The position numbers were made by a program, and so were the translations under genes. A stretch of DNA of 64,000 nucleotides from Staphylococcus capitis subsp. capitis. Its GTDB lineage: Bacteria; Bacillota; Bacilli; Staphylococcales; Staphylococcaceae. Below are positions 54,508 through 62,752 of the stretch, piece after piece (position 1 is the stretch's first letter; each line of letters starts with the position of its first letter). The notes beneath the pieces were generated by a model. The model was not told the DNA's origin and did not search any database. It saw nothing but the letters and a program-made list of their open reading frames with translations. The stretch lies in assembly GCF_040739495.1 (NCBI RefSeq), contig NZ_CP145263.1:248001-312000 (forward strand). The letters are read 5' to 3'.

Positions 54508-55692
54508 ATGAATATAAAAGATGTTAAAAGCGTAGGTATTATTGGAGGAGGACCTGGTGGATTAATGCTAGGACTTCTTTTGCAACAACAAGGATATGAA
54601 GTGTCAATTTTTGAGAAAGCTGGGTTAGATGTAAATAGAGACCGTGGAGGTTCCTTAGATATTCATGAGGAGAGTGGCCAGTTACCATTAAAAGAAACAG
54701 GTATTATTAATCGATTTAGAGAGTTAGCTCGTTTTGAGGGTGAAGATACTCGCGTTTTAGATAAAAATGGTAAGGTTTATTATGAAGAAACAGCCGATCC
54801 TGAAGTTGAGGGAGGACGTTCAGAAATTGATCGTGGTGAACTATGTGATATCATCATTGAACAATTAAGTGAAGGCACAGTAGTATATGGTAAAGCGTTC
54901 GAATCACTTCGTCGTTTAGACAATGGACAGGTTGAAGTCTCATTTGTTGAGGGAGATACAGCTGAGTTTGACTTTGTAGTTGGGGCTGATGGAGCATTTT
55001 CAAAAGTGAGACCTTATTTAGCAAATGTGGACGTAGAATATAATGGTATTTCAATGGTTGAACTAAATGTAGAAGATGCATACAATCAATATCCTGATTT
55101 AGCAACGTTTAATAAAAATGGGAAAATGATGGCATTTGGTGACCATAAAGCAATTCTTGGTCAAGTGAATGGCGATGGAAGAATTAAAGTATATATGTCT
55201 TATCAAATGGATTATGAGGAATTTGAAAAATTTAAAGAAATGAGTAAGTCAGAAATTAAAGAACAGCTGTTACAAGATTTCTCGGACTGGGATGAAGATT
55301 TAAAAAAATATATTGAATATGCTGGGGATGATATGCTCTTACGTCGAATTTACAAATTGCCTATAGGGTTTAAGTGGGAGAATCAATCTAATCTCACTTT
55401 AATCGGAGATGCGGCGCATTTAATGAGTCCATTTGCAGGCGAGGGTGTTAATATGGCATTCTACGATGCATATTTATTAGCGAAAGCACTTAAAGAGAAT
55501 AATAATTTACAAGATGCATTGAAAGAATATGAAGCATGTATGTATGAAGCTTCAGAACAGAGTGCAAGTGAGTCTCAAGCTAATTTAGAAGAAATGTTTG
55601 GTGATGACGCTGCTCAAAAATTTGGCGATTTCTTTAATCACATTGGTGAATTGTTTGAAGAGCATCAAGCACAAAAATTAGATAATAAATAA
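54508..55692 (+). CDS. FAD-dependent monooxygenase (TetX-like)
   Basis: A 394-residue group A flavoprotein hydroxylase. FAD motif VGIIGGGPGGLMLGLLLQQQ (residues 9-28), the DG motif VVGADGAFSKVRPYL, and GDAAHLMSPFAGEGVNMAFYDA. It resembles TetX-type enzymes, but the substrate cannot be fixed by eye. RBS GAGGGGGAG. It is in an operon with the PadR regulator, a typical arrangement for an inducible detoxifying enzyme. Confidence 0.85.
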   Translation: MNIKDVKSVGIIGGGPGGLMLGLLLQQQGYEVSIFEKAGLDVNRDRGGSLDIHEESGQLPLKETGIINRFRELARFEGEDTRVLDKNGKVYYEETADPEVEGGRSEIDRGELCDIIIEQLSEGTVVYGKAFESLRRLDNGQVEVSFVEGDTAEFDFVVGADGAFSKVRPYLANVDVEYNGISMVELNVEDAYNQYPDLATFNKNGKMMAFGDHKAILGQVNGDGRIKVYMSYQMDYEEFEKFKEMSKSEIKEQLLQDFSDWDEDLKKYIEYAGDDMLLRRIYKLPIGFKWENQSNLTLIGDAAHLMSPFAGEGVNMAFYDAYLLAKALKENNNLQDALKEYEACMYEASEQSASESQANLEEMFGDDAAQKFGDFFNHIGELFEEHQAQKLDNK

Positions 55693-55707
55693 TAAAAAGT
55701 ATAAAGA

Positions 55708-55748
55708 AATGCCGTGTGGTCAAATAGATTACCACACGGCATTTTATA
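55708..55748 (+). terminator. Rho-independent terminator
   Basis: Perfect 12-bp stem ATGCCGTGTGGT (55709-55720) with ACCACACGGCAT (55731-55742), then TTTATATT. Confidence 0.92.
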
Positions 55749-55831
55749 TTAGGTTAAGCAAGATAATGTTGCATAACCGGAATGATAGACGGGCTTCAGT
55801 GAGCAGATTGCTCAACAATTATACGCATCGC

Positions 55832-55856
55832 GCAAAAACTAAAGAACAGTTTTCGC
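55832..55856 (-). terminator. Possible terminator of fda
   Basis: On the minus strand GCGAAAACT (55856-55848) pairs with AGTTTTTGC (55840-55832), 7-nt loop; T residues lie inside the stem and no T run follows. This is the only hairpin found behind fda. Confidence 0.35.
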
Positions 55857-55901
55857 TTGATGCTAGTAATTGCTCGCAACCTAAGCGCTCACTTCCGCAC
55901 C

Positions 55902-56792
55902 TTAATTTTTATTTACTGATGCGTCATAGATTGAATCTACTGCGTCGCCTAACGCTTTATCGAATTCTTCTTGAGATTGGCTAGCGCGTAAGTCGCTTGC
56001 TAATGCACGTGAGAAGCTTGCGATTAATTCATCGTTGTCTTTTAATAATTTGTTAGCTTCGTCTCTGCTATAACCGCCAGATAATACAACGACACGTACA
56101 ACGTTAGGATGGTCAGCTAATTCTTTGTATAAGTTAGCTTCAGTAGGAATAGTTAATTTTAACATTACTAATTGATTATCATTTAATGCGTCTAAGCCTT
56201 TTTTGATTTCAGCTTTTAATACTTTTTCAATTTCAGCTTTATCTTTTGCATTAATGTTTACTTCTGGTTCGATGATTGGTACTAACCCTTTAGCAATGAT
56301 TTTTTTAGCAAATTCGAATTGTTGTTCAACAACGTCTTTGATACCTTGTTCATTTAATTCTAAGATATTAGAACGCATTTTAGTACCAAAGATATGACGT
56401 TCATTTGCACGGTCTAATGTTTCGTCTAAGTCATTGATAGGTTTCATTAATTGAACACCATTTTGTTGTTCAGCTAAACCTTTATCGACTTTTAAGAAAG
56501 GTACAATACCTTTGTCAGCTAAGTAATCACCAGTATATTTACCTTCTACTTCACGATCCATTGTTTGTTCGAATAGAATTGCACCTAAGATTTTATCAGG
56601 TGAAAATGATGGTGAAGTTACTACGCGAGTACGCATATCATGTACAAGTTGGAACATCTCATCTTCATTGCTATATTGGTCTTCATTAATGCCATATTCT
56701 TTAAGCGCTTTAGGAGTACTACCGCCACTTTGGTCTAATGCTGCGATAAATCCTTTGCCATTAGTCATTTTTTCTAATTGTTCTTTATTCAT
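55902..56792 (-). CDS. fda: Fructose-bisphosphate aldolase class I
   Basis: A 296-residue Schiff-base aldolase, the standard staphylococcal length, cleaving or forming fructose-1,6-bisphosphate. [19 protein letters not shown] opens the barrel; [17 protein letters not shown] and [13 protein letters not shown] hold the Schiff-base Lys region, and [16 protein letters not shown] the phosphate loop. ATG 56792 follows AAGGAGTGG; a GTG three codons earlier is less likely. Divergent or separate from its neighbours by long gaps. Confidence 0.95.
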   Translation of the reverse strand: MNKEQLEKMTNGKGFIAALDQSGGSTPKALKEYGINEDQYSNEDEMFQLVHDMRTRVVTSPSFSPDKILGAILFEQTMDREVEGKYTGDYLADKGIVPFLKVDKGLAEQQNGVQLMKPINDLDETLDRANERHIFGTKMRSNILELNEQGIKDVVEQQFEFAKKIIAKGLVPIIEPEVNINAKDKAEIEKVLKAEIKKGLDALNDNQLVMLKLTIPTEANLYKELADHPNVVRVVVLSGGYSRDEANKLLKDNDELIASFSRALASDLRASQSQEEFDKALGDAVDSIYDASVNKN

Positions 56793-56822
56793 ACTTTCCA
56801 CTCCTTAACTTAACTTTCATTT

Positions 56823-56853
56823 ATAGTATGATAAAAAATATTTTTTATCTCAA
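56823..56853 (-). promoter_or_regulatory. Candidate fda promoter with palindromic spacer
   Basis: On the minus strand -35 TTGAGA (56853-56848), 17 bp, -10 CATACT (56830-56825). The spacer is almost entirely the perfect 20-bp palindrome GATAAAAAATATTTTTTATC (56830-56849). The remaining sequence to 57080 shows no gene. Confidence 0.45.
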
Positions 56854-57079
56854 GCTTTTCAACTCGAAAAATGTGTAAAAGTATTCTGAATATTGTATTA
56901 AGTCATAAATTTGACGTAAATTAGAATTATATTGCTAACAATGTAAAAGTATAAGGCTTATTTCTTATCAAGTTGAAGTGAAAATTTCATAGGGGACATA
57001 AGGTCTTCATATAGCTCAAATGTTTTTAAGAATATTCCTTACATCACTCTGAAACTTTAAGAAACCTATACCATAAATA

Positions 57080-57123
57080 TAAAAAACTCAGTGCAAAAGT
57101 TTTGTGTACTTTTCACACTGAGT
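57080..57123 (-). terminator. Terminator of the NADH-oxidase-like gene
   Basis: Stem ACTCAGTG (57086-57093) with CACTGAGT (57116-57123), inner AAAAG/CTTTT; minus-strand T run follows. Confidence 0.88.
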
Positions 57124-57148
57124 ATTGATATATGCAACCTAAATCAGT

Positions 57149-58510
57149 TTAGAATAGCATTTTGTCACTACCGAACGTATCACCAAGCGCTTGTTGAGCA
57201 AGCACGTTGAGGTAATTCCATGGGCGATCGTAGTCAGGTTGGAAGAAGAAATCTTGTACGGCTAATTGTTCTAGTGTATATCCTGCTGATATCGCTATAG
57301 AAATTGTATTGATAGAAGCTGTAACATCTTCTGTAGACATGACTTGTCCACCTAAAATTTGATGACTATCTTCATCGTAAATGATTTTCATGTGAATTGT
57401 AGTTTCGTCTTGCATAAATTTTGGATGAATCAGTTCTTCAACATATTTTTGACCTAAATTGCCATCATAACTATCAGCTTCTGTACCGTGTACACCAGTT
57501 TGTCCAAATTTATAATCAAATAATTGCAATCCAGATGTTCCGGATACTCTTGGCATAGTCATATTTTTACCAGTCATATTTTTTGCTGCTACGACACCTT
57601 GACGACGAGAGTTTGTCGCTAAAGCAATGTAACGATCTTCTTCAACTGGAGCGAATGGTACAAGTGTTGCGTCGCCACCAGCATATACATCTTTAGCAGA
57701 AGTTTGTTGTTGATGGTCAATATTGATAATACCTTTTTCGCCTAATTCAATTTTGCCATCTAACCATTCAGTTGCAGGTGTAACACCGACTGCGAATAAA
57801 ACAGTATCTGCTTCATATTCATTTTTATCGGTTACAACTTTTGTTACGTTTCCATTGTCATCACCAGATAACGATTGAACGGTTTCACCGCCTTTGAAGT
57901 AAAGACCATTTTTTTCTGAATTTTGTTGTAAAATGTCAGTGAATTCTTGATCTAAATACGTATTTAAAATTCTATCTGCAATGTCAACTATCGTTGTTTC
58001 AATACCTGCTTTAGCGAAGGCTTCGGCAGCTTCGATACCAATATAGCCACCACCTACGACAACCGCTTTTTTAGCTTGAGGCACGCGTTGTTTAATTTGA
58101 TCTGCCCATTTACGACCACGCATAAATAGTACGTTATTATACTGATCAATGCCGTCAATTGGGGGAGTAACTGGTTTACCGCCAGGACTTAAGAACAATT
58201 TGTCATACGTTACTTCATTAGATTGTCCATTTTGTTCTACAGTTATCACTTTTTTATCTGTATTTAAGTCAGTAACAGTACTGTTTACACGGATGTTAAC
58301 GCCTTGTTCTTTATAAGAAGCTTTAGAAGCATAGTGTAATGAATCTAATGACGGTGAAACATCTTCTAAATAGCTTTGAATACCACAAGATAAGAATGAA
58401 GGTTTATCTCCACTTTCAAATACATGAATTTCAGCATTTGAATCTTCTTTTAAAAGTGTTTCAATCACTTCATAACCAGCATGTGATGTACCAACGACTA
58501 CATATTTCAT
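57149..58510 (-). CDS. NADH oxidase / NADH peroxidase / CoA-disulfide-reductase family flavoprotein
   Basis: A 453-residue FAD enzyme. N-terminal VVVGTSHAGYEVIETLLKED binds FAD; the single redox-active Cys is in PSFLSCGIQSYL (about residue 42). The NAD motif is KAVVVGGGYIGIEAAEAFAK, and the second FAD block DVYAGGDATLVP. The C-terminal dimer domain ends GDTFGSDKMLF. The SFLSCGIQ context and the length suggest water-forming NADH oxidase or NADH peroxidase over CoA-disulfide reductase, but this is not settled. RBS AAGGAGG. Confidence 0.85.
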   Translation of the reverse strand: MKYVVVGTSHAGYEVIETLLKEDSNAEIHVFESGDKPSFLSCGIQSYLEDVSPSLDSLHYASKASYKEQGVNIRVNSTVTDLNTDKKVITVEQNGQSNEVTYDKLFLSPGGKPVTPPIDGIDQYNNVLFMRGRKWADQIKQRVPQAKKAVVVGGGYIGIEAAEAFAKAGIETTIVDIADRILNTYLDQEFTDILQQNSEKNGLYFKGGETVQSLSGDDNGNVTKVVTDKNEYEADTVLFAVGVTPATEWLDGKIELGEKGIINIDHQQQTSAKDVYAGGDATLVPFAPVEEDRYIALATNSRRQGVVAAKNMTGKNMTMPRVSGTSGLQLFDYKFGQTGVHGTEADSYDGNLGQKYVEELIHPKFMQDETTIHMKIIYDEDSHQILGGQVMSTEDVTASINTISIAISAGYTLEQLAVQDFFFQPDYDRPWNYLNVLAQQALGDTFGSDKMLF

Positions 58511-58662
58511 GATTAAATACCTCCTTAAAACTTTGTTTATCTATAGTAAAATGCGTAAGCATTATTAGAATTAATGTTTACATTATTATTATTTCCGTTC
58601 TAATTATCGATTATTCAATTTATCATTGCTATAATGTTGGATTTCAAAAAATCGTCAAAAAA

Positions 58663-58712
58663 AGGGCCATAACATAGTGATGAAACACTATCATATGACC
58701 CTCTATCAATAA
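58663..58712 (-). terminator. Terminator of the LPXTG protein gene
   Basis: Long imperfect stem AGGGCCAT...ATAGTG (from 58663) with CACTAT...ATGACCCT (to 58712). A run of T follows on the minus strand. Confidence 0.8.
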
Positions 58713-58729
58713 AATTTAAATTTATAAGA

Positions 58730-59317
58730 TTATGAAGTTTTTTCTCTACGTTTGCGTCCGCCAATTAATAATCCACCTGCTAGAAGTGAAGTGCCAGCGA
58801 TTAAATCCATCCCTCCATGTGTGTTATTATGACCTGTTTCAGGAAGTGAAGATTTAGAGTGCTTTGGTAAATCAGATGATTTTACGTCTCCTACATAGAA
58901 TGAATTAAGTTCTCTAGTAGCATCAACAGCTACTTCTTCTTTTGACGCGTGTTTAGGTTCTTTATAAGGTTTAGTTGTGATATCTTGGCCAGTATAACAA
59001 TCTTCGCTATTCAAAGTGCTATAATTACCAAAGTTTCCACTTTTATATTGAACCTCACCATCTTTATAAACTTTATAAGTGCCCACACCTGCACCAGATT
59101 TATTATTAATACCGATTTCGTAGTAGTCCCCTTTATCTTTTACGGCATTGAAATTCTGTAAGTTGGGATTGCCACCGCTGTTTTTCATAGCTTGTTGTGC
59201 TACGTCTTTTGCATTATTTGCAGTTACTTCATCCGCTTTTGCTTCAGAAACATTTGCAGTCGTAAATAATACTGCCCCAGTTATTACAGTTGTTGCAATA
59301 AGAGAAATCTTGTTCAC
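58730..59317 (-). CDS. Small LPXTG-anchored surface protein with PepSY-like core
   Basis: A 195-residue precursor. The signal peptide (about residues 1-28, ANVSEAKADE) lacks a YSIRK motif. The core (about 30-110) has a PepSY-like pattern: a helix (NAKDVAQQAMKNSGG), then DYYEIGINNKSGAGVGTYKV and YKDGEVQYKS. The C-terminus has LPETG, a hydrophobic segment and the charged tail GGRKRREKTS, so sortase A should anchor it to the wall. GTG start behind GGGG. It is divergent from a secreted protein with a similar domain. Ligand and function unknown. Confidence 0.8.
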   Translation of the reverse strand: MNKISLIATTVITGAVLFTTANVSEAKADEVTANNAKDVAQQAMKNSGGNPNLQNFNAVKDKGDYYEIGINNKSGAGVGTYKVYKDGEVQYKSGNFGNYSTLNSEDCYTGQDITTKPYKEPKHASKEEVAVDATRELNSFYVGDVKSSDLPKHSKSSLPETGHNNTHGGMDLIAGTSLLAGGLLIGGRKRREKTS

Positions 59318-59658
59318 AATGATAACCCCATTTCGAATTTGAGAATTTAGAATTTGAAATAATGTTTTCTACGCTTTTAGTGTACCACCTGAATAAAATA
59401 ATCATACCGGTTTAAAAGAAACATTATTGAAACTTTAAGATAAGTTAAAGAAGTTAATATATCCTCACGATTTGTTCATATTTACTTATTAATTTATTCA
59501 TAAAAAATGACTTCGATAGAGTGCACTCAACATTTGATATGCAATTTTAAAATAACTATACACTTTAGTTTACATACACTATATAATTAATTTATATAGT
59601 AGTTTATATGTATTAAGCATCAAGCTATTCATTTTCAGAAAAAAGGGGATTAATGATT
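59318..59658 (+). promoter_or_regulatory. Divergent control region
   Basis: No gene. TTTACA (59569-59574), 17 bp and TTATAT (59592-59597) form a plausible plus-strand promoter. CATTTTCAGAAAAAA (59630-59644) matches 12 of 15 CodY positions and overlaps the RBS of the downstream gene. Confidence 0.35.
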
Positions 59659-60555
59659 ATGAAAAAAATGGTGAGTGCATGTCTAGTGACATCTTTATTA
59701 TTAGCAGGTTGGAGTACGGGGCAAAGTAATGACAATAAAGGAAGTTCAAATCTTTCAGACGATAAATCTCAGTCATCTAAAAGTAATAAAAATTCTAAAA
59801 ATAATAATTCAAATCATGCATCAAGTCAAAGTTCTAATGACAAGAGTCAAGAAGACGCTAATCAAGAGAATACGCATTCAAATACTTATTATGCGAAAGT
59901 ATGGTTAACGGCAATAGAAAGCTATAGGGGAAACAGTGATATAAAATTTGACGATTTAGATATTAAACATGGGGATGTTTCAGGTAAGTTAATTGATCCT
60001 TATTTACCTGATGTTTCTGCAAAATTTCCAGAAGGAACTGAAATGTTAACTGCAAGCGTTCATGCTGCTGGGTCAGTCTATTATAAAAATAATGGTGACG
60101 GTACGATAACGATTTATCCCGTGCCATCACAATTTAACGGTCCGATTTACGGTGATGAATATGGCAAGAAAGAATCACAACGTGTACTACACAAAGCTTC
60201 AACTGTAAAATTATATGACGCAAGTGATAGTGAAATTAATAAAATAAGTGCTTTAATGTCATCTGAACCTGCAAGTTATGGGAATCCAATCGATACTCAA
60301 TCAAATTCAGATTCAGATGATGATAATAGTTCAGATAGTACTACAGTGACACGAAGTAATGTAATCGATTTGGTTGAAGATTATGAAGGACACAAATTAG
60401 ATACTGACACATATACTTACAAAGAACCTGAAGAAGACAGTGATGGCAATTGGGGATTCTCATTTACAGATAAATATGGGGAACTCGCAGGCTCTTACAT
60501 TATAGATCAAGATGGCATTGTTACTAAGTATGATAAACATGGTGATGAGGAATAA
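59659..60555 (+). CDS. Secreted lipoprotein-like protein with lost lipobox Cys and PepSY-like C-terminus
   Basis: A 298-residue protein. The N-terminus MKKMVSACLVTSLLLAGWST looks like a lipoprotein signal, but the lipobox reads LLAGW where LLAGC is expected. A Ser/Asn/Lys/Asp-rich linker (about residues 20-74) follows. Residues 75-195 form a conserved domain (YYAKVWLTAIESYRGNSDIK). A second Ser/Asp linker leads to the C-terminal PepSY-like part (NVIDLVEDYEGHKLD, then GELAGSYIIDQDGIVTKYDK). RBS AAAAGGGG; ATG 59659 or 59653. Function unknown. Confidence 0.75.
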   Translation: MKKMVSACLVTSLLLAGWSTGQSNDNKGSSNLSDDKSQSSKSNKNSKNNNSNHASSQSSNDKSQEDANQENTHSNTYYAKVWLTAIESYRGNSDIKFDDLDIKHGDVSGKLIDPYLPDVSAKFPEGTEMLTASVHAAGSVYYKNNGDGTITIYPVPSQFNGPIYGDEYGKKESQRVLHKASTVKLYDASDSEINKISALMSSEPASYGNPIDTQSNSDSDDDNSSDSTTVTRSNVIDLVEDYEGHKLDTDTYTYKEPEEDSDGNWGFSFTDKYGELAGSYIIDQDGIVTKYDKHGDEE

Positions 60556-60566
60556 TAAATAATAAG

Positions 60567-60600
60567 AAAGGTCCAGAACAAATAGCTTCTGGGCCTTTTA
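60567..60600. terminator. Terminator between convergent genes
   Basis: Stem AAAGGTCCAGAA (60567-60578) with TTCTGGGCCTTT (60587-60598), one G-T pair, then TAATTAT. Confidence 0.85.
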
Positions 60601-60601
60601 A

Positions 60602-61030
60602 TTATAAGTGTTTCTTAGCAATCGTAGGTATACTGATAGCCATGAGAATCATGAATAAGATATGAGCTTCCATCCACAATGCATATGCATTCCAACTGAA
60701 TTTAAACAATGAACGTTGGGCAATCGCAATTAAAAATGGGTACATGACTATAAAAATAATCGTTAAAGGAACAAATGCTAAGTAATATAGGGGCTTGGAG
60801 TAATAATAAATAATTAAAAAAACGATATAGATTACGATACCTATACTTAAATGAATCAACCCTTCAACAATCGTAGGCACTTTCTTCGGGTCAATTAAGA
60901 AATCAATATTAAGTAATAGCTGGGTTAAATGCGTCTTTTGAAATAGAACGTCCATCACAATAGTAGTGATTAATAATATAGCGCTGATGACAATTGCACT
61001 TAATAAATGATAACCATATCTAAGCCACAT
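60602..61030 (-). CDS. Four-helix membrane protein
   Basis: A 142-residue protein with about four helices (residues 5-28, 50-75, 80-105, 115-138). The ATG at 61030 follows GGAGGATAAATTT; an ATG at 61072 has no RBS. Function unknown. Confidence 0.6.
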   Translation of the reverse strand: MWLRYGYHLLSAIVISAILLITTIVMDVLFQKTHLTQLLLNIDFLIDPKKVPTIVEGLIHLSIGIVIYIVFLIIYYYSKPLYYLAFVPLTIIFIVMYPFLIAIAQRSLFKFSWNAYALWMEAHILFMILMAISIPTIAKKHL

Positions 61031-61146
61031 AAATTTATCCTCCATAATAATTTTACTTTTTATTATTCCCATAATTAAACAATTTAGACATTTCTATTTG
61101 AGTGGTTGAATTCATTTTTAAATTAATAAACCCAAATAATATTTTA

Positions 61147-61179
61147 ATAATTCAGAAAATATTTACAAATCAGAAAATT
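61147..61179 (+). promoter_or_regulatory. Two CodY-like boxes ahead of the aminotransferase gene
   Basis: AATAATTCAGAAAATA-type box at 61147-61161 and ACAAATCAGAAAATT at 61165-61179 each match about 11 of 15 CodY positions and sit 18 bp apart, about 135-165 bp before the start codon. Confidence 0.4.
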
Positions 61180-61312
61180 ACTAGTATATTGAGTACTATC
61201 ATATTACTGGGAATTCATTTTAAGACTGATAAAAAGTGACTCAAAAGCGTTTTGTGAGGGAATAATACAGTATAAGAAATGGATGATAAAGCCTAGGGAA
61301 GGTGAATTTATC

Positions 61313-62650
61313 ATGAGTAAAGCAAAAAATTTAATTAATGAAGATGAGGAGTATTTCGCTAAGTCAGGACGTATTAAATATTATCCTTTAGCTATTGATT
61401 ATGGCTATGGTGCGACGCTAGTAGATGTAGATGGAAAGGAATATATAGATTTATTATCAAGTGCAAGTTCGCAAAATGTGGGGCATGCACCTAAGAAAGT
61501 CACAGATGCTATTAAAAAACAAGCAGAAAAATTTGTTCATTATACGCCAGCATATATGTATCATGAACCACTTGTACGTTTATCAAAGAAGATTTGTGAA
61601 ATAGCTCCTGGAGATTTTGAAAAAAGAGTAACGTTTGGTTTAACTGGATCTGATGCTAATGACGGTATTATTAAGTTTGCTCGTGCCTATACCGGACGTC
61701 CCTATATGATTAGTTTCACAAACGCATACCACGGTTCAACGTTTGGCGCTTTATCGATGTCAGCTATTAGCTTAAATATGCGAAAACACTATGGACCATT
61801 ACTTAATGGTTTTTATCATATTCCATTTCCAGACAAATATAGAGGGATGTTTGAACAATCAACATCTAATACAGTGGAAGAATATCTTGCGCCTCTCAAA
61901 GAAATGTTTGCGAAATACGTTCCAGCAGAAGAGGTCGCATGCATTGTAGTAGAGACAATACAAGGTGATGGAGGCTTACTTGAACCTGTATCAGGTTATT
62001 TTGAAGCACTACAAGATTTATGTCACCAGCATGGTATTTTAATTGCAGTTGACGATATTCAACAAGGATTAGGACGTACAGGTAAATGGAGTTCTGTGGA
62101 TCATTTTAACTTTACTCCTGATTTAATTACTTTTGGAAAGTCTCTAGCTGGAGGTTTACCAATGTCAGCTTTGGTAGGTCGTAAAGAAATTATGGAAAGC
62201 CTTGAAGCGCCAGCGCATTTATTTACTACAGGTGCCAACCCTGTTAGTTGTGAAGCGGCATTAGCTACATTAGAAATGATAGAAGAGGAAGATTTATTAA
62301 CCGCTGCCACTGAAAAGGGGAACTACGTACGCCAGCGAATGAATCAATGGATGACACAGTTCGAGAGTGTAGGAGATGTACGAGGTGTTGGATTATCAAT
62401 AGGTATAGATATTGTGTCTGATAAGGAAATTAAGACACGAGATTCAGAAGCAGCATTGAAAATTTGTAATTATTGCTTTGAGCATGGAGTTGTAATCATT
62501 GCAGTCGCAGGAAATGTATTGAGATTTCAACCACCACTAGTAATTACTTATGAACAACTTGATACAGCAGTCGATACCATTGAGAATGCACTTAAAGCAT
62601 TGGAAAAAGGTAACTTAGATCAGTATGAAATTACCGGTCAAGGATGGTAA
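61313..62650 (+). CDS. Class III PLP-dependent aminotransferase (GABA-aminotransferase-like)
   Basis: A 445-residue enzyme. PLP signature FTPDLITFGKSLAGGLPMSALVG holds the Schiff-base Lys (about residue 285); the aspartate that binds the PLP nitrogen is in IAVDDIQQGLGRTG; the phosphate loop GLTGSDANDGIIKFARAYTG is also present. It resembles 4-aminobutyrate or ornithine-type transaminases; substrate not certain. ATG 61313 follows GGAAGGTGA; a TTG/ATG at 61283 lacks an RBS. An amino-acid permease lies convergently next to it. Confidence 0.85.
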   Translation: MSKAKNLINEDEEYFAKSGRIKYYPLAIDYGYGATLVDVDGKEYIDLLSSASSQNVGHAPKKVTDAIKKQAEKFVHYTPAYMYHEPLVRLSKKICEIAPGDFEKRVTFGLTGSDANDGIIKFARAYTGRPYMISFTNAYHGSTFGALSMSAISLNMRKHYGPLLNGFYHIPFPDKYRGMFEQSTSNTVEEYLAPLKEMFAKYVPAEEVACIVVETIQGDGGLLEPVSGYFEALQDLCHQHGILIAVDDIQQGLGRTGKWSSVDHFNFTPDLITFGKSLAGGLPMSALVGRKEIMESLEAPAHLFTTGANPVSCEAALATLEMIEEEDLLTAATEKGNYVRQRMNQWMTQFESVGDVRGVGLSIGIDIVSDKEIKTRDSEAALKICNYCFEHGVVIIAVAGNVLRFQPPLVITYEQLDTAVDTIENALKALEKGNLDQYEITGQGW

Positions 62651-62656
62651 TGAATC

Positions 62657-62700
62657 AAAAAGATTCTCATTTTATTAAAAATAAATGAGGATCTTTTTTT
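62657..62700 (+). terminator. Terminator of the aminotransferase gene
   Basis: Stem AAAGATTCTCATTT with AAATGAGGATCTTT (one mismatch), then TTTT. Confidence 0.85.
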
Positions 62701-62702
62701 AT

Positions 62703-62740
62703 AAAAAAGGCACAAGTGCTGTAAAAACAACAATTGTGCC
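62703..62740 (-). terminator. Terminator of the permease gene
   Basis: Stem GGCACAA (62709-62715) with TTGTGCC (62734-62740); minus-strand T run follows (A run 62703-62708). Confidence 0.85.
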
Positions 62741-62752
62741 ACTTAGTATTTA

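Noticed and set aside
55749..55901. Higher-GC stretch behind fda as a small gene or RNA
   Set aside because: No ORF with an RBS and only one modest hairpin; left as untranslated sequence with a possible terminator.
61225..61260. cre site CAAAAGCGTTTTG ahead of the aminotransferase gene
   Set aside because: Poor fit to the TGWAANCGNTNWCA pattern at both ends.
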